A DNA stretch of 64,000 nucleotides from Pseudomonas fragi (GCF_025426255.1 NZ_CP104861.1:3782001-3846000), one strand, 5' to 3'; shown: positions 27,460-37,791, counted from the stretch's first letter. Numbers and translations: made by a program. The notes: generated from the sequence alone by a model not told the origin.

Positions 27460-28155
27460 TTGAACCAACATACATTGTCCATGCGCCTGGAGCGCGTGGC
27501 TGCACATATACCAGCAGATGCGCACCTGGCCGATATCGGCTCGGATCACGCCTATCTGCCGGTGGCGTTGATGCGGCGTGGCGTCATCGCGGCGGCGGTG
27601 GCTGGCGAGGTGGCATTGACGCCGTTCCTCTCAGCCAAGCGCACCGTACGCGACAACAGCCTGGAACAGCGCATCACCGTGCGTCAGGCCAGCGGCCTGG
27701 CAGCGATCGAACCGGGCGACGGGATTACCGCGATCAGCATCTGCGGCATGGGCGGCGAAACCATCCGCGACATCCTCGACAACGGCAAGGCCCACCTGAG
27801 CGGCCGGGAGCGCTTGATCCTGCAGCCCAACGGCGGCGAACAACCACTGCGCCAATGGCTGATGGAAAACGACTACTGCATCCTCTACGAGGAACTGCTG
27901 CGAGAAAATCGGTTCGACTACGAAATCATCGTCGCCGAGCGCACCGGGCCAGTGACATACACAGGCGAAGAACTGTACTTCGGCCCACTGCAAATGCAGG
28001 CCCGCAGCCCGGAGTTCCTGCACAAGTGGCAGCGCATGCTGCGCCAGAAGCAAAAAAACCTGAACAACATCGCCCGAGCGCAGCAGGCAGTACCCGAAGC
28101 AAAGGTGCAAGACATCGCCCAACAGGTACGCTGGATTACCGAACTGCTGGCTTGA
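27460..28155 (+). CDS. trmK: tRNA (adenine(22)-N(1))-methyltransferase, TrmK family
   Basis: A 231-residue SAM-dependent methyltransferase modifying A22 of tRNA. The SAM motif is LADIGSDHAYLPVAL near 25, and the family motifs ISICGMGGETIRDIL near 95, LILQPNGGEQPLRQWL near 120 and the C-terminal helical pair ending in the KxxxW-I-TELL stretch are present. TTG 27460 is chosen because AAAAGGA lies about 9 bp upstream and the encoded MNQHTLSMRLERVA matches the family N-terminus; ATG 27481 is the alternative. It is a lone gene after the LacI-type regulator. Confidence 0.87.
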   Translation: MNQHTLSMRLERVAAHIPADAHLADIGSDHAYLPVALMRRGVIAAAVAGEVALTPFLSAKRTVRDNSLEQRITVRQASGLAAIEPGDGITAISICGMGGETIRDILDNGKAHLSGRERLILQPNGGEQPLRQWLMENDYCILYEELLRENRFDYEIIVAERTGPVTYTGEELYFGPLQMQARSPEFLHKWQRMLRQKQKNLNNIARAQQAVPEAKVQDIAQQVRWITELLA

Positions 28156-28226
28156 GCGGGCCCTGCACCTCCCAGGGCTCAATCCAGGACGCCAACCACG
28201 ACACCTTGTTCATTGACACTGGACGA

Positions 28227-28595
28227 CTAATCCCCCGCACCATGAAACGTGACAGTCCGATTCGTAAAAATCGCCTGCAGACTGACCGGCTCATTCCCCA
28301 TCTCTGTTTTTCGTCTGATCTCTTCCAGCCCCAGTTCAATACGATAATCACATAGATGCTCGAAAAGCCTGTCTTGTGAGACCGTGACGGCCTCGCCTCC
28401 ACTTTTGGAGCACAAGATATGCAGCACCGCTGCAAGGGGCAGAGACAGTGCATCCTCTACATCCTGCTCAAAGTACGCTTCCAACTGTGCAGCCAGCACA
28501 CCCAACCATTTATCACTCAAGTTGCAGGGCAACGTGGACTCAAGTCCTTTGCGAAGCACCTCGTCACGAAACGAAACCATCAACCCCTTGGCCAT
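28227..28595 (-). CDS. conserved hypothetical protein, 122 residues
   Basis: A soluble, mostly helical protein with no signal peptide, membrane segment or motif I recognise. The N-terminus is MAKGLMVSFRDEVLRKGLES; the middle (WLGVLAAQLEAYFEQDVEDA) is strongly amphipathic helical. AGAGGG precedes the start on the complement. It is convergent with trmK and lies downstream of tRNA-Lys, from which it is separated by a terminator. Codon use resembles neighbouring genes, supporting a real gene. No function is proposed. Confidence 0.6.
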   Translation of the reverse strand: MAKGLMVSFRDEVLRKGLESTLPCNLSDKWLGVLAAQLEAYFEQDVEDALSLPLAAVLHILCSKSGGEAVTVSQDRLFEHLCDYRIELGLEEIRRKTEMGNEPVSLQAIFTNRTVTFHGAGD

Positions 28596-28767
28596 GGCAT
28601 AACCCTCTGTAGTGAGGATGCCTATTTAACTACCGCCCAAAGACCATGGCTCTGGCTTTAATCGAGTGAAATTTCCTATTTTCAGGTGCATCACTTCCTA
28701 CGCAGCACGTTGCAAGGAATGTGCTTTCTACTGCATCCATACCCGCGCCTGACCAAATCGCAGGCAC

Positions 28768-28803
28768 AAAAAAGCCGGTTAATCCTGAGGATTAGACCGG
28801 CTG
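28768..28803 (-). terminator. intrinsic terminator of tRNA-Lys
   Basis: On the complement, AGCCGGTCTAATCC pairs with GGATTAACCGGCT and is followed directly by TTTTTT. It begins about 18 bp after the tRNA 3' end. Confidence 0.9.
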
Positions 28804-28819
28804 TTTTGGTGTTGCTATA

Positions 28820-28895
28820 TGGTGGGTCGTGTGGGATTCGAACCTACGACCAATTGGTTAAAAGCCAACTGCTCTACCAACTGAGCTAACGACCC
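28820..28895 (-). tRNA. tRNA-Lys (UUU)
   Basis: A 76-nt cloverleaf with encoded CCA. The acceptor stem is GGGTCGT/ACGACCC, the D-loop is AGTTGGTA, the anticodon loop is CTTTTAA giving anticodon UUU (genomic 28860-28862), and the T-loop is TTCGAAT. It has its own promoter (28913-28940) and terminator. From memory, the same tRNA gene lies next to queC in P. aeruginosa and serves as an integration site for PAPI-1/pKLC102-like elements. Confidence 0.97.
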
Positions 28896-28912
28896 GCTTC
28901 GTTGTGGGACGT

Positions 28913-28940
28913 ATAATACTGATTTCTAACGAGAATTCAA
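28913..28940 (-). promoter_or_regulatory. sigma-70 promoter of tRNA-Lys
   Basis: On the complement: -35 TTGAAT (28940-28935), 16-bp spacer, -10 TATTAT (28918-28913), then a G+C-rich discriminator. It sits 17 bp upstream of the mature tRNA. Confidence 0.75.
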
Positions 28941-28969
28941 CACCTTGTTAGAAATAAATTCGAAATAAT

Positions 28970-29662
28970 TCAAAAATACCGGGTTGGGTCAGTAATTCCG
29001 GCGGCTGCAAAGCCTTCTGCACGCAGGCGGCAGCTATCGCACTTGCCACACGCACGACCCTGGGCGTCTGCCTGGTAGCAAGAAACGGTCAATGCGTAGT
29101 CCACACCCAGCTTCACACCGGCTTGTACGATTTGAGCCTTGCTCATGTTTTGCAGAGGCGCCTTGATACTAAAACCCTGCCCCTCTACCCCGGCCTTGGT
29201 CGCCAGGTTGGCCATGACCTCAAACGCTTCAACAAACTCCGGGCGGCAATCCGGGTAACCCGAGTAATCCACTGCGTTGACGCCAATAAAGATATCTCGC
29301 GCTTGCAGCACTTCAGCCCAACCCAGGGCCAGAGACAGGAACACAGTATTGCGCGCTGGCACGTAGGTGACCGGGATGCCCTCACTCGGGGCTTCTGGTA
29401 CGTCTATCGAGCTGTCAGTCAGGGCTGAGCCGCCAATACCGTCCAGGTTCAGGCCAATCACTTTATGCTCAACCGCGCCCAAGTCCCGTGCAACACGTGC
29501 AGCTGCGTCCAGCTCAGCGCGGTGACGCTGGCCGTAATCAAAACTCATGGTGTAGCAGCTATAGCCTTCAGCACGGGCCATAGCCACCACGGTCGCTGAG
29601 TCGAGGCCGCCAGACAGCAAGATCACGGCTCTTTTTTCGGTGACAACAGTTTGTTCGGTCAT
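28970..29662 (-). CDS. queC: 7-cyano-7-deazaguanine synthase QueC
   Basis: A 230-residue ATP-dependent enzyme converting 7-carboxy-7-deazaguanine to preQ0 in queuosine synthesis. The PP-loop is [11 protein letters not shown] (17-22 for SGGLDS). C195, C205, C208 and C211 near the C-terminus form the zinc site (CGKCDSC). The start at 29662 ([10 protein letters not shown]) lies one base after the queE stop (TGAAATG), implying coupling; the open frame extends further but overlaps queE. Typical length for the family. Confidence 0.95.
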   Translation of the reverse strand: MTEQTVVTEKRAVILLSGGLDSATVVAMARAEGYSCYTMSFDYGQRHRAELDAAARVARDLGAVEHKVIGLNLDGIGGSALTDSSIDVPEAPSEGIPVTYVPARNTVFLSLALGWAEVLQARDIFIGVNAVDYSGYPDCRPEFVEAFEVMANLATKAGVEGQGFSIKAPLQNMSKAQIVQAGVKLGVDYALTVSCYQADAQGRACGKCDSCRLRAEGFAAAGITDPTRYF

Positions 29663-29663
29663 T

Positions 29664-30311
29664 TCAGCGCCCCGGCTCGTCATTCCATAGATATTTGTGC
29701 AGTTGCATCTGCAAGCGTACTGGCAAGTTATCCGCCACGATCCAGTCCGCCAGATCGCGGGCTGGCAAATCATGGTGGCTCGGCGAAAACAGCACTTCGC
29801 CCGCCCGCCGCTCCAAACCATACTCGATCAACTTGGACACCGCCCAGTCGTAGTCTTCCCGAGAGCAGATCACAAACTTGACCTGATCATTGGGTGTCAG
29901 CAACGCGATGTTTTCGTAAAGGTTGCGATGGGACTCTTTTGAGCCCGGCGTTTTCAAGTCAAGAACACGACTGACACGCGGATCGACCGCCGAGATATCA
30001 AGAGCACCACTGGTCTCGATCGAGACTTCGTAGCCCGCATCGCAGAGCTGCTTTAGCAGAGGAATGGCATTGGGCTGGGCCAGTGGTTCGCCACCGGTCA
30101 CGCACACGTAACGCGGGCGAAAGCCGGCAACTTGCTGGAGGATGTCGTCAAGGGGGCGCACAGTCCCGCCGCTGAAGGCGTAAGCGCTGTCACAGTAACC
30201 GCAGCGCAAAGGGCATCCGGTCAGGCGTACAAAAACGGTGGGCAGCCCAGCCGTTCGCGTTTCACCCTGCAACGAGTAAAAAACTTCGGTAATTCTCAAT
30301 GTGTCTTGCAT
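29664..30311 (-). CDS. queE: 7-carboxy-7-deazaguanine synthase QueE (radical SAM)
   Basis: A 215-residue radical SAM enzyme making 7-carboxy-7-deazaguanine from 6-carboxytetrahydropterin. The iron-sulfur ligands are C33, C37 and C40 (CPLRCGYC); the N-terminal [11 protein letters not shown] and the VTGGEPLAQ motif are family hallmarks. The start at 30311 (MQDTLRITE) matches family proteins; a GTG three codons upstream is possible. It shares an operon with queC and follows cpoB, from which it is separated by a terminator. Confidence 0.95.
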   Translation of the reverse strand: MQDTLRITEVFYSLQGETRTAGLPTVFVRLTGCPLRCGYCDSAYAFSGGTVRPLDDILQQVAGFRPRYVCVTGGEPLAQPNAIPLLKQLCDAGYEVSIETSGALDISAVDPRVSRVLDLKTPGSKESHRNLYENIALLTPNDQVKFVICSREDYDWAVSKLIEYGLERRAGEVLFSPSHHDLPARDLADWIVADNLPVRLQMQLHKYLWNDEPGR

Positions 30312-30424
30312 AGTCGCCACGGGCGTAACAGCTAAACAGGCTGTCCGCCTCCGTCAGGCACCCCAGAGAATCTGCTTACGCAGGATTCAAAAGAGCGTAT
30401 TTCATAAAAGGGCGTGGATTCTAA

Positions 30425-30453
30425 CGAAAAAACCCGCGACAGGCGCGGGTTTC
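30425..30453 (-). terminator. intrinsic terminator after cpoB
   Basis: On the complement ACCCGCG, loop CCTGT, CGCGGGT and then TTTTT. It is placed directly after the cpoB stop and so closes the Tol-Pal transcript, with possible read-through into queE. Confidence 0.9.
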
Positions 30454-30474
30454 TCGATCAAAGCCGGTTATTGC

Positions 30475-31290
30475 TTACATGCGCTGCAAATCGCGCTGAG
30501 CCAGCTGAGCAGCCGAAGTACCCGGATACTGAGCTACAACCTGCTGCAAGATGCCTTTGACCTTGTCGGTATGACCCAGGCGGCGCTCTACATCAGCAAG
30601 TTTGTACAGTGAATCAGGTACTTTCGCATGCTTGGGATACAGCTGACTGACCTTGGCAAATGCCTGGCCAGCGGCTTGCAGATCACCTTTGGCGAGATTC
30701 ACTTCACCCAACCAGTATTGGGCATTGCCCGCATATTGGCTGTTTGGATATTTGCGCAGAAAGGCTGTAAATGCCTGGCTGGCCTTGTCGAAATCCTTGG
30801 CTTTGATCAGGTCGAAAGCAGCATCGTAATAGAGCTTTTCTTTCGCCGGATCACCAGGTTCCGAACTGGCAGCAACCTGAGGTGCAGGCGCTGCTGTATT
30901 ACCGGCGGCATTACCACCAGCAGAGGAATTATCAGGAGCGGCAGCAGGAGCAATGCCAGAACCAATACGCCGATCAAGTTCCTGGTATCGCTCCAGGCTT
31001 TCTTGTTTCATGCGAGATATATCATTTTGCAGAACTTCGATCACACCCTGTTGGCGTGCAATCTGTTCCTGCATTTGTTGCAGCTGGTTGAACAGCTCGC
31101 CCTGTGCCGAGACAGGGGCCGAAACCCCTCCCCCGGCATAGGCGCCGCTCGCACCATAACCCGGTGATGGATAACTCCCCCCGCTATTGTTATAGCCAGA
31201 GTTGTCATCGACCACAGGAACCGCAGCCCATGCCGCTAGCGGCATGAGGCTGAGAGTCAGAATAGTTACAGCACGGCGGCACGTTCGCAT
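30475..31290 (-). CDS. cpoB: cell division coordinator CpoB (YbgF)
   Basis: A 271-residue periplasmic protein that in E. coli links PBP1B activity to the Tol-Pal machine at constriction. It has a signal peptide ending at AWAA-VP, a Gly/Ser/Tyr-rich stretch (25-60), a trimerising coiled coil at about 65-110 (GELFNQLQQMQEQIARQQG), an Ala/Pro-rich linker, and C-terminal TPR repeats (FDLIKAKDFDKASQAFTAFL and following). It is the last gene of the tol-pal operon, 6 bp after pal. Confidence 0.93.
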   Translation of the reverse strand: MRTCRRAVTILTLSLMPLAAWAAVPVVDDNSGYNNSGGSYPSPGYGASGAYAGGGVSAPVSAQGELFNQLQQMQEQIARQQGVIEVLQNDISRMKQESLERYQELDRRIGSGIAPAAAPDNSSAGGNAAGNTAAPAPQVAASSEPGDPAKEKLYYDAAFDLIKAKDFDKASQAFTAFLRKYPNSQYAGNAQYWLGEVNLAKGDLQAAGQAFAKVSQLYPKHAKVPDSLYKLADVERRLGHTDKVKGILQQVVAQYPGTSAAQLAQRDLQRM

Positions 31291-31296
31291 GACGAA

Positions 31297-31797
31297 TTAC
31301 TTACGCAGTTCGACGCGACGGTTTTGAGCCCACGACTGTTCGTCGTTGCCAGTAGCGATTGGACGCTCTTTACCGTAGGACACCAGCTCCAGCTGTGCTG
31401 GAGAAACACCTTGCAGTACCAGGTAGCGTTGAACGGCTTTCGCACGACGCTCGCCCAGTGCCATGTTGTACTCACGAGTACCACGGGCGTCAGTGTTACC
31501 TTCCAGAACAACGCGAGCGCCGTTAGCTTTCAGGTCTTTAGCGTGAACGTCCAGAGCGCGCATTGCTTCTGGTTTCAGGTCCGAAGAATCGTATTCGAAG
31601 TAGAAAACAGTGATAGCGCGCAGAGCAGCTTCTTCGCTCAGGGAGCCATCAACAGCGCCAGTGTTTGCGCCGTAACCAGCGTTTGGATCAACAGCAGCGC
31701 CTTCACCGGCATTGTCGCCGCCTTTGGACGAGCAACCTACAGCTACAGCCATGGCCAGTGCCAGCGCAGCGAATTTACCAAACTTCAGCATTTCCAT
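31297..31797 (-). CDS. pal: peptidoglycan-associated lipoprotein Pal (OprL)
   Basis: A 166-residue outer-membrane lipoprotein. The lipobox AVAVGC gives lipidated C22. A flexible Gly/Ala/Asn-rich tether leads to an OmpA-like domain with [14 protein letters not shown] and the [11 protein letters not shown] and LGERRAKAV peptidoglycan-binding motifs. TAGGAGT lies 6-7 bp before the start at 31797; earlier in-frame starts would hide the lipoprotein signal. Called OprL in pseudomonads. Confidence 0.97.
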   Translation of the reverse strand: MEMLKFGKFAALALAMAVAVGCSSKGGDNAGEGAAVDPNAGYGANTGAVDGSLSEEAALRAITVFYFEYDSSDLKPEAMRALDVHAKDLKANGARVVLEGNTDARGTREYNMALGERRAKAVQRYLVLQGVSPAQLELVSYGKERPIATGNDEQSWAQNRRVELRK

Positions 31798-31852
31798 CGT
31801 AAAACTCCTAATGAACCCCAAGTGTTATGTGCAACGTACAGCTATCACCACG

Positions 31853-33154
31853 TCAGTTCAGGTAAGGGGACCAGGAAGGTTCTCTGACTTCGCCTTGAGC
31901 GGTAGGAAGAGGGAGCCTTACGCGTCCATTAATAGACACGAGCATCAAGACTCCCCGGCCCTGCTGGCGGGTGGCGTAGATTACCATGGTGCCGTTGGGT
32001 GCGACAGTAGCAGACTCATCAAGGTTGGTATCTGTGAGGATTTTCACGGTTCCACGCTGTATATCTTGCGCCGCAACACGGAAATTGGTGAAACCGTCCT
32101 GACGATGGATCATTACCAGGGTCTTTTCGTCAGCCGAAAGCTTCGGACTGGCGTTGTAGTTCCCGATAAATGTCACGCGCTCTGCGTTACCGCTACCAAC
32201 TGCGGTCTTGTAAATCTGCGGTTTGCCGCCACGGTCAGAGGTGAAGTAGATGGTTGAACCATCCTTGCCCCAGAACGGTTCGGTATCAATTGCCGGGTTA
32301 TTGGTGACGCGAGTCAACCCACGAGAAGCCAGATCCATTACATAGATCTCGGCATTGCCGTCTTTGGACAATACGAACGCCAGCTTGGAGCCATCCGGCG
32401 ACCATGCTGGAGCGCCGTTCAGGCCTTCAAAATTGGTGATCTGCTCACGACGACCGGTATCAATGTTCTGCATAAAGATACGTGGGCGTTTCTGCTCGAA
32501 CGACACATAAGCGATGCGCTTGCCATCTGGTGCAAAACGCGGCGACAGGATCGGCTCACGCGACTGCAGCAGGGTAACGGCGCGAGCACCATCGTAATCC
32601 GAGCGCTGCAAGGTGTAACGGGTATTGGTTGCACTGGCACGCTCAGCCGTTACATAAAGCAGACGGGTTGAGAATGCACCTTTAATACCGGTCAGTTTTT
32701 CAAACGACTGATCGGAGATGTAGTGCGCCATATCCCGCAACTGCTCAGCAGTACCCGACACGCTGCCGGTCAACACTGGCTGCTCGGTTGCAACGTTGAA
32801 CAGGGCATATTGCACCTGCAGGCGACCACCTGCGGGCACGATATTACCAACCATCACGTACTGGGCACCCAAGGCTTTCCAGTCACGGAAAATGACTTCG
32901 CTGGCCTGAGTCGGCAAGCCAATCATGTTCTGCTTTGGAATCGGCGCGTAGTAACCCGAGTTACGCAGGTCATTACCAATGATTTCAGCCATGTCATCCG
33001 GCAGCACAGTGCCGCCCTGCCAGCCGAAAGGTACTACTGCAATGGGTGTCGCCCGGTCGCTGCCACTGGTGACCAGAATGTTCTTTTCATCTGCTACAGC
33101 CATCCCTGCCAGGCAGCAGACGACGACCAGCAGTCCTCGAAAAAGTTTAATCAC
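31853..33154 (-). CDS. tolB: Tol-Pal system periplasmic protein TolB
   Basis: A 433-residue protein with a signal peptide (ending GMAVA-DE), an N-terminal alpha/beta domain holding the TolA box region, and a six-bladed beta-propeller seen as repeated SPDG(S/K) motifs ([36 protein letters not shown]). It binds Pal. The start is a GTG that overlaps the tolA stop in a GTGA, so its translation is probably coupled to tolA. Confidence 0.96.
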   Translation of the reverse strand: MIKLFRGLLVVVCCLAGMAVADEKNILVTSGSDRATPIAVVPFGWQGGTVLPDDMAEIIGNDLRNSGYYAPIPKQNMIGLPTQASEVIFRDWKALGAQYVMVGNIVPAGGRLQVQYALFNVATEQPVLTGSVSGTAEQLRDMAHYISDQSFEKLTGIKGAFSTRLLYVTAERASATNTRYTLQRSDYDGARAVTLLQSREPILSPRFAPDGKRIAYVSFEQKRPRIFMQNIDTGRREQITNFEGLNGAPAWSPDGSKLAFVLSKDGNAEIYVMDLASRGLTRVTNNPAIDTEPFWGKDGSTIYFTSDRGGKPQIYKTAVGSGNAERVTFIGNYNASPKLSADEKTLVMIHRQDGFTNFRVAAQDIQRGTVKILTDTNLDESATVAPNGTMVIYATRQQGRGVLMLVSINGRVRLPLPTAQGEVREPSWSPYLN

Positions 33155-34245
33155 AAGGCTAGATCCTCAGGTGTGAATGTCATCTTGAATGATCGATAAG
33201 GATTAAAATCGCTGGGCTTCATACCCTGCATTTCCGTTAAACGGCCAATATTTTTGACCGCTGCCACAGCCGAGCTATCGAACGGTCCATCACCACTGGA
33301 CTTGGCAACCGTCACAGACGTTACCGTGCCATCTGGCAACATGCCAATTTGCAGCACCACTGTCATATTTTTGCGCGCCGACGGCGGACGAGCCCACCCT
33401 TCTGCTGCACGAGCACGAATCAGGTCATCAAAACTACCGGCGACCTCATCACCTTGCTCATCCGCCAAGGCTTGCTGGCGTTGCGGCGTATCGGAAAGCA
33501 AATCAGCCAAGGCTTGCGCCTTTTTCTCTTCGGTCGATTTACGTGCTGCTTCTACAGCCTTTTTCTTGGCTGCATCGGCCGCGGCCTTTTTCTTCGCATC
33601 TTCGGCAGTTTTCTTCTTTGCCTCGTCTGCTACGGCCTTCTTCTTGGCGTCTTCAGCTGCTTTTTTCTTCGCATCTTCAGCCGCTTTTTTCTTGGCGTCT
33701 TCTGCGGCCTTTTTCTTGGCCTCTTCTTCCGCAGCCTTCTTGGCCTCTTCCTCGGATTTTTTCTTGGCTATGTCTGCCAGTTTTTTCTCTTCGGCTTTTT
33801 TAGCGTCTGTAGCCTTTTTGGCATCCTCGGCTTTCTTGGCGTCATCAGACTTCTTCGCCTCGTCTGCCTTTTTGGCCTCGCTCGCCTTGGCTTCGTCAGC
33901 CTTCTTGGCTTCTGCAGCCTTTTCGGCAGCCTCTTCCTTCTTTTGTTCCGCGGCTTTTACAGCTTCCTGCTCAACCTTCTTTTGTTCCATCTGCTCGACT
34001 TCGGTCTGACGAGCGGCGGATTTCTTCGCCTCACCCGCAATCTTTTGATTGGTTTGGGTGGTTGCCTGACTTTTTGACTTCAGCTGATACAAGGTCGCCT
34101 GAACAATCGGCTTAGAAGGCGGCAGGTCCGGAGTCATGGCAAAGCTGGCGAACAGCATGCCAAAAATCAAAACGTGCAGCCCTACCGCCCAAACTGTAGG
34201 CCAAAAAAAGTTTTCAGAGGCGGACGGCTCCCGCTGTTCGCGCAT
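33151..34245 (-). CDS. tolA: Tol-Pal inner-membrane linker TolA
   Basis: A 364-residue protein. One transmembrane helix at about 14-37 ([15 protein letters not shown]) is followed by a very long Lys/Ala/Glu-rich coiled-coil domain II (about 55-255) with near-perfect [12 protein letters not shown] repeats, and a C-terminal domain III (about 270-364) that binds TolB. It transmits proton-motive-force energy from TolQR to the outer membrane. Its ATG overlaps the tolR stop by one base (TGATG). The repeated coding makes the antisense strand open for long distances. Confidence 0.95.
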   Translation of the reverse strand: MREQREPSASENFFWPTVWAVGLHVLIFGMLFASFAMTPDLPPSKPIVQATLYQLKSKSQATTQTNQKIAGEAKKSAARQTEVEQMEQKKVEQEAVKAAEQKKEEAAEKAAEAKKADEAKASEAKKADEAKKSDDAKKAEDAKKATDAKKAEEKKLADIAKKKSEEEAKKAAEEEAKKKAAEDAKKKAAEDAKKKAAEDAKKKAVADEAKKKTAEDAKKKAAADAAKKKAVEAARKSTEEKKAQALADLLSDTPQRQQALADEQGDEVAGSFDDLIRARAAEGWARPPSARKNMTVVLQIGMLPDGTVTSVTVAKSSGDGPFDSSAVAAVKNIGRLTEMQGMKPSDFNPYRSFKMTFTPEDLAL

Positions 34246-34706
34246 CAGGGAGCCTCGGTTATCAAGCCAACGTTACCGACCCCGGCCTTCTGTAGGCCAC
34301 CCATAGCACCCATTACCGCACCGTAATCCACGGTTTTGTCACCGCGAATAAAGACCTGGGTGTGTTTGCCGCCCTCATTGCCTGCGCGAATGATTTTAGT
34401 CACCGCGTCAGTCATCTGAGGCAAGGTCATTGCCTTGTCCATCTGCTTGTCGGTATCAACTTCACTGCCAAGGTTCCAGAAGTAGGTCTTGTCAGCCTTG
34501 ATCGAAATAGTCAGAACCTGAGTGTTGTTGTCTTGCGGCAAGGCCTCGCTGGAGACCTTGGGCAAATCAACCTTCACACCCTGGTTGAGCATCGGAGCGG
34601 TCACCATGAAGATGACCAGCAGCACCAACATCACATCGATGTAGGGCACTACGTTCATCTCGGCAACCGGCTTGCGCTTTTTGCGAGCTCGAGCGATTAA
34701 AGCCAT
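34245..34706 (-). CDS. tolR: Tol-Pal proton channel subunit TolR
   Basis: A 153-residue ExbD/TolR protein with one N-terminal transmembrane helix (VVPYIDVMLVLLVIFMVTAP) carrying the essential proton-path Asp (D24, in YIDVMLVLL), and a periplasmic domain. It works with TolQ. The start lies 14 bp after the tolQ stop. Confidence 0.96.
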   Translation of the reverse strand: MALIARARKKRKPVAEMNVVPYIDVMLVLLVIFMVTAPMLNQGVKVDLPKVSSEALPQDNNTQVLTISIKADKTYFWNLGSEVDTDKQMDKAMTLPQMTDAVTKIIRAGNEGGKHTQVFIRGDKTVDYGAVMGAMGGLQKAGVGNVGLITEAP

Positions 34707-34720
34707 TGGAAATTACCTGC

Positions 34721-35416
34721 TTATTCTTCGCTGGTGTGCACTTTGCGGTGCAGGATCGCCTGGAATTCATCGGCGAAGGTGTAGTAGCGGCTGATCAAGG
34801 TTTCGCTACGCGCAGCAAAACGGTTGTAGGCAATTACCGCAGGGATAGCAGCAAACAAGCCAATGGCCGTTGCAACCAACGCCTCGGCAATACCTGGCGC
34901 CACTGTCGCAAGCGTTGCCTGCTGAGCAGTTGCCAAGCCACGGAAGGAGTTCATGATGCCCCATACCGTACCAAACAGACCGATATACGGGCTCACAGAA
35001 CCCACAGTGGCAAGGAACGGCAAGCTTTGTTCAAGCTTTTCTTCTTCACGGGAGATGGCTACGCGCATGGCACGTGCAACACCTTCCATTACCGCTTCAG
35101 GATCGACGCCCGGCTGCTGACGCAGACGCGAGAACTCTTTGAAACCGGCACGGAAGATTTGTTCAACGCCGGAGTCCGGGTCCGGATTGCTACCCGCCTG
35201 ACGATACAGCTTCGACAGGTCGATACCCGACCAGAAACGCTCTTCAAAGCTTTCCAGGGCACGTCGACCGGCGCGCAGCATGGTGCTGCGCTGAAAAATC
35301 ATGACCCACGAGGTAACCGATGCGGCCAGTAGGATCAACATTACCAACTGCACAACAATGCTGGCATTGCTGACCAAGCTCCACATGGAGGAATGGTCGA
35401 CGACGTTAGCTTCCAC
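34721..35416 (-). CDS. tolQ: Tol-Pal proton channel subunit TolQ
   Basis: A 231-residue ExbB/TolQ/MotA family protein with three transmembrane segments: about 20-42, 135-160 ([17 protein letters not shown]) and 170-195. The conserved cytoplasmic loop lies between the first two. It overlaps the 3' end of ybgC by 11 bp, consistent with the ybgC-tolQRAB-pal-cpoB operon. Confidence 0.96.
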   Translation of the reverse strand: MEANVVDHSSMWSLVSNASIVVQLVMLILLAASVTSWVMIFQRSTMLRAGRRALESFEERFWSGIDLSKLYRQAGSNPDPDSGVEQIFRAGFKEFSRLRQQPGVDPEAVMEGVARAMRVAISREEEKLEQSLPFLATVGSVSPYIGLFGTVWGIMNSFRGLATAQQATLATVAPGIAEALVATAIGLFAAIPAVIAYNRFAARSETLISRYYTFADEFQAILHRKVHTSEE

Positions 35417-35873
35417 GCTTTATCTCCTGCTCTAAATGTTTACCCGCGCCGCTCACGTCGGCAAAGGCCGTACGTAAAGCTTCGGGAATGGCTCGGGGTT
35501 TGAAACTATCGGCGCGCACACAGGCCACCAAAAAATGCCCTTCACAGAGCAGCGTTGCATCTGCAGCCCGCCAAACCTGCTGCTTGAAACGCAGACTGGC
35601 ACGGTTCAGTTCTATTACTTGCGCACTTACCAACAGTTCATCGTCCAGTCGCGCCGGTGCGTGGTAACGCGCCTCGCTGGAATGCACGACAAATAACAGG
35701 TTCTCACCCACCAGCTCGGATTGGGCAAAGCCCATCTCCCGTAGCCTTTCGGTTCGAGCCCGCTCCATAAACTTTAGATAATTTACGTAATACACGACGC
35801 CACCCGCATCGGTGTCCTCGTAATAAACGCGACAGCGATGTACGAACGGCTCAAGCCTGTTTTGCGCGCGCAT
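35406..35873 (-). CDS. ybgC: acyl-CoA thioesterase YbgC
   Basis: A 155-residue hot-dog-fold thioesterase, the usual first gene of tol-pal operons. The active-site signature [19 protein letters not shown] is at residues 17-35 with the catalytic Asp in EDTDAGG. It acts in the cytoplasm on short acyl-CoA or acyl-ACP and is associated with phospholipid synthesis enzymes. The 138-bp gap upstream (35874-36011) separates it from ruvB and holds a CTTGGG/CCCAAG hairpin without a T-run. Confidence 0.94.
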   Translation of the reverse strand: MRAQNRLEPFVHRCRVYYEDTDAGGVVYYVNYLKFMERARTERLREMGFAQSELVGENLLFVVHSSEARYHAPARLDDELLVSAQVIELNRASLRFKQQVWRAADATLLCEGHFLVACVRADSFKPRAIPEALRTAFADVSGAGKHLEQEIKRGS

Positions 35874-36011
35874 ACTCTAGTGCTTACTCCTCAGGTTGCC
35901 AATCCGCCAAGCCACTGTTTTTTTGCGCTTCTTGGGCTTTATGACCCAAGATTTTCAGCGCCAGTCCTTGAGACAGCAAAAACCTTAAAAAAATCGGCCG
36001 CAAACGGCTTA

Positions 36012-37070
36012 TTAATCGTCCAGGGCATTCAGAAATTCGTCTACTACAGGCATCTCACCCAAACGCGACGGAATGTTCAAACCGAAGTGTAGATACGCAT
36101 GGCGAGTCACAACACGACCACGCGGGGTGCGCATGATGTAACCCTGCTGGATCAGATAGGGCTCCAGTACATCTTCGATTGTATGACGCTCTTCACTGAT
36201 TGCCGCGGCCAAGCTGTCTACACCCACCGGCCCACCATCGAACTTCTCGATCATAGTCAACAGCAAGCGCCGGTCTTGATGATCAAAACCATGTTCATCG
36301 ACATCCAGCAGATTCAACGCCAGGTCAGCCACCGGCTTGGTGATATGACCCTGGGCCCGCACTTCGGCAAAATCCCGTACGCGGCGCAACAGACGGTTGG
36401 CTATGCGCGGTGTGCCGCGAGCCCGACGGGCAATCTCGTAAGCACCCTCAGGATCAAGCGGCAAGCCGAAGATACCGGCCGAGCGGCTGACAATCGTCGC
36501 CAGATCGTCGGTGCTGTAGAACTCCAGGCGTTGCACAATCCCGAAACGATCGCGCAGCGGGTTGGTCAGCATCCCGGCACGGGTCGTCGCCCCCACCAGA
36601 GTGAATGGCGGCAAGTCGAGCTTGATGGAGCGCGCAGCTGGCCCTTCACCAATCATGATGTCGAGCTGAAAATCCTCCATTGCCGGGTACAACACTTCTT
36701 CGACAATGGGCGACAAACGATGGATTTCATCAATAAACAGCACATCGTGCGGCTCAAGATTGGTCAGCAAGGCGGCCAGATCCCCCGGACGCTCCAATAC
36801 GGGGCCCGAGGTGCTTTTGATCGACACCCCCATTTCCTGGGCAATGATATGGGCCAGCGTGGTTTTACCAAGCCCGGGCGGACCAAAAATCAGCGTGTGA
36901 TCCAACGACTCCGAGCGCCCGCGTGCGGCCTGGATAAACAGCTCCATCTGCTCACGCACGGTTGGCTGGCCTATATAGTCAGCCAGACTCAAAGGGCGAA
37001 TCGCTCGATCCTGAACTTCTTCTCGATCTCGCCCGCTTGAGGCGGTTATCAGACGATCAGCTTCAATCAC
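36012..37070 (-). CDS. ruvB: Holliday junction branch-migration helicase RuvB
   Basis: A 352-residue AAA+ motor. Walker [10 protein letters not shown] is at 62-70, Walker B is [10 protein letters not shown], and sensor 1 is GATTRAG. The C-terminal winged-helix domain ends LGLNIP-like (YLHFGLNIP). It acts as hexameric rings on either side of RuvA-bound junctions. The start codon directly follows the ruvA stop with no gap. Confidence 0.97.
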   Translation of the reverse strand: MIEADRLITASSGRDREEVQDRAIRPLSLADYIGQPTVREQMELFIQAARGRSESLDHTLIFGPPGLGKTTLAHIIAQEMGVSIKSTSGPVLERPGDLAALLTNLEPHDVLFIDEIHRLSPIVEEVLYPAMEDFQLDIMIGEGPAARSIKLDLPPFTLVGATTRAGMLTNPLRDRFGIVQRLEFYSTDDLATIVSRSAGIFGLPLDPEGAYEIARRARGTPRIANRLLRRVRDFAEVRAQGHITKPVADLALNLLDVDEHGFDHQDRRLLLTMIEKFDGGPVGVDSLAAAISEERHTIEDVLEPYLIQQGYIMRTPRGRVVTRHAYLHFGLNIPSRLGEMPVVDEFLNALDD

Positions 37071-37679
37071 TTAAATCATTCCCTTCAGGGCGCGGCGAAT
37101 CATATCTTCACTGCTCAACGTTTTATCCTTGATAGCGGAAACCGCCTTGCTCGCCTCTTGAGGCTTATAACCCAAGGAGATCAAGGCACTGACTGCATCA
37201 CTTTCTGCGCTGGCCACTTGCACCGGCGCATCAGGCTGATTAGGCACCAGGGCGAACATGCTTGGTACTTGCTCCCACGCCTTGAAGCGATCTTTCAACT
37301 CAACCAGCAAGCGCTCGGCGGTCTTTTTGCCCACCCCCGGCACCTTGGTCAAGGCCGAGGTGTCCTGCGCCTGCACACAGCGAACAAGTTCATCAACCTC
37401 CAGGCTGGACATCAATGCCAGGGCCAGCTTGGGACCAACGCCATTGAGCCGGATCAGCTCACGGAAGAAGTCGCGCTCGCGCTTGCCAATGAAACCATAG
37501 AGCAACTGCGCGTCCTCGCGAACCACCAAGTGGGTATGCAAGGTCAGCGGCTCGCCGATAGACGGCAACCGATAAAGCGTAGTCATCGGCACTTCCAGCT
37601 CATAGCCCAGGCCGTTTACATCAAGAATCAGGTGCGGCGGCTGTTTTTCAGCCAGAGTGCCGCGCAAGCGTCCAATCAC
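37071..37679 (-). CDS. ruvA: Holliday junction DNA helicase subunit RuvA
   Basis: A 202-residue protein with the three RuvA domains: an N-terminal OB fold ([20 protein letters not shown]), two helix-hairpin-helix motifs ([13 protein letters not shown] and [15 protein letters not shown]), and a C-terminal domain III that contacts RuvB ([17 protein letters not shown]). Operon ruvC-ruvA-ruvB. Confidence 0.97.
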   Translation of the reverse strand: MIGRLRGTLAEKQPPHLILDVNGLGYELEVPMTTLYRLPSIGEPLTLHTHLVVREDAQLLYGFIGKRERDFFRELIRLNGVGPKLALALMSSLEVDELVRCVQAQDTSALTKVPGVGKKTAERLLVELKDRFKAWEQVPSMFALVPNQPDAPVQVASAESDAVSALISLGYKPQEASKAVSAIKDKTLSSEDMIRRALKGMI

Positions 37680-37791
37680 GTTTCAGATCCTTTTCTCTGG
37701 CCAGATCAATGGCTGACAAGTAGAACGACAGAACCGCATCATTACAGATGAAGCCCTGCCAGCAAGCTTAATTACAGATAAAAAGCGCGTC

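Noticed and set aside
33254..34009. Open frames opposite tolA rich in Ser, Phe and Ala or Leu.
   Set aside because: Produced by the Lys/Ala/Glu repeat codons read in reverse; no protein-like domain.
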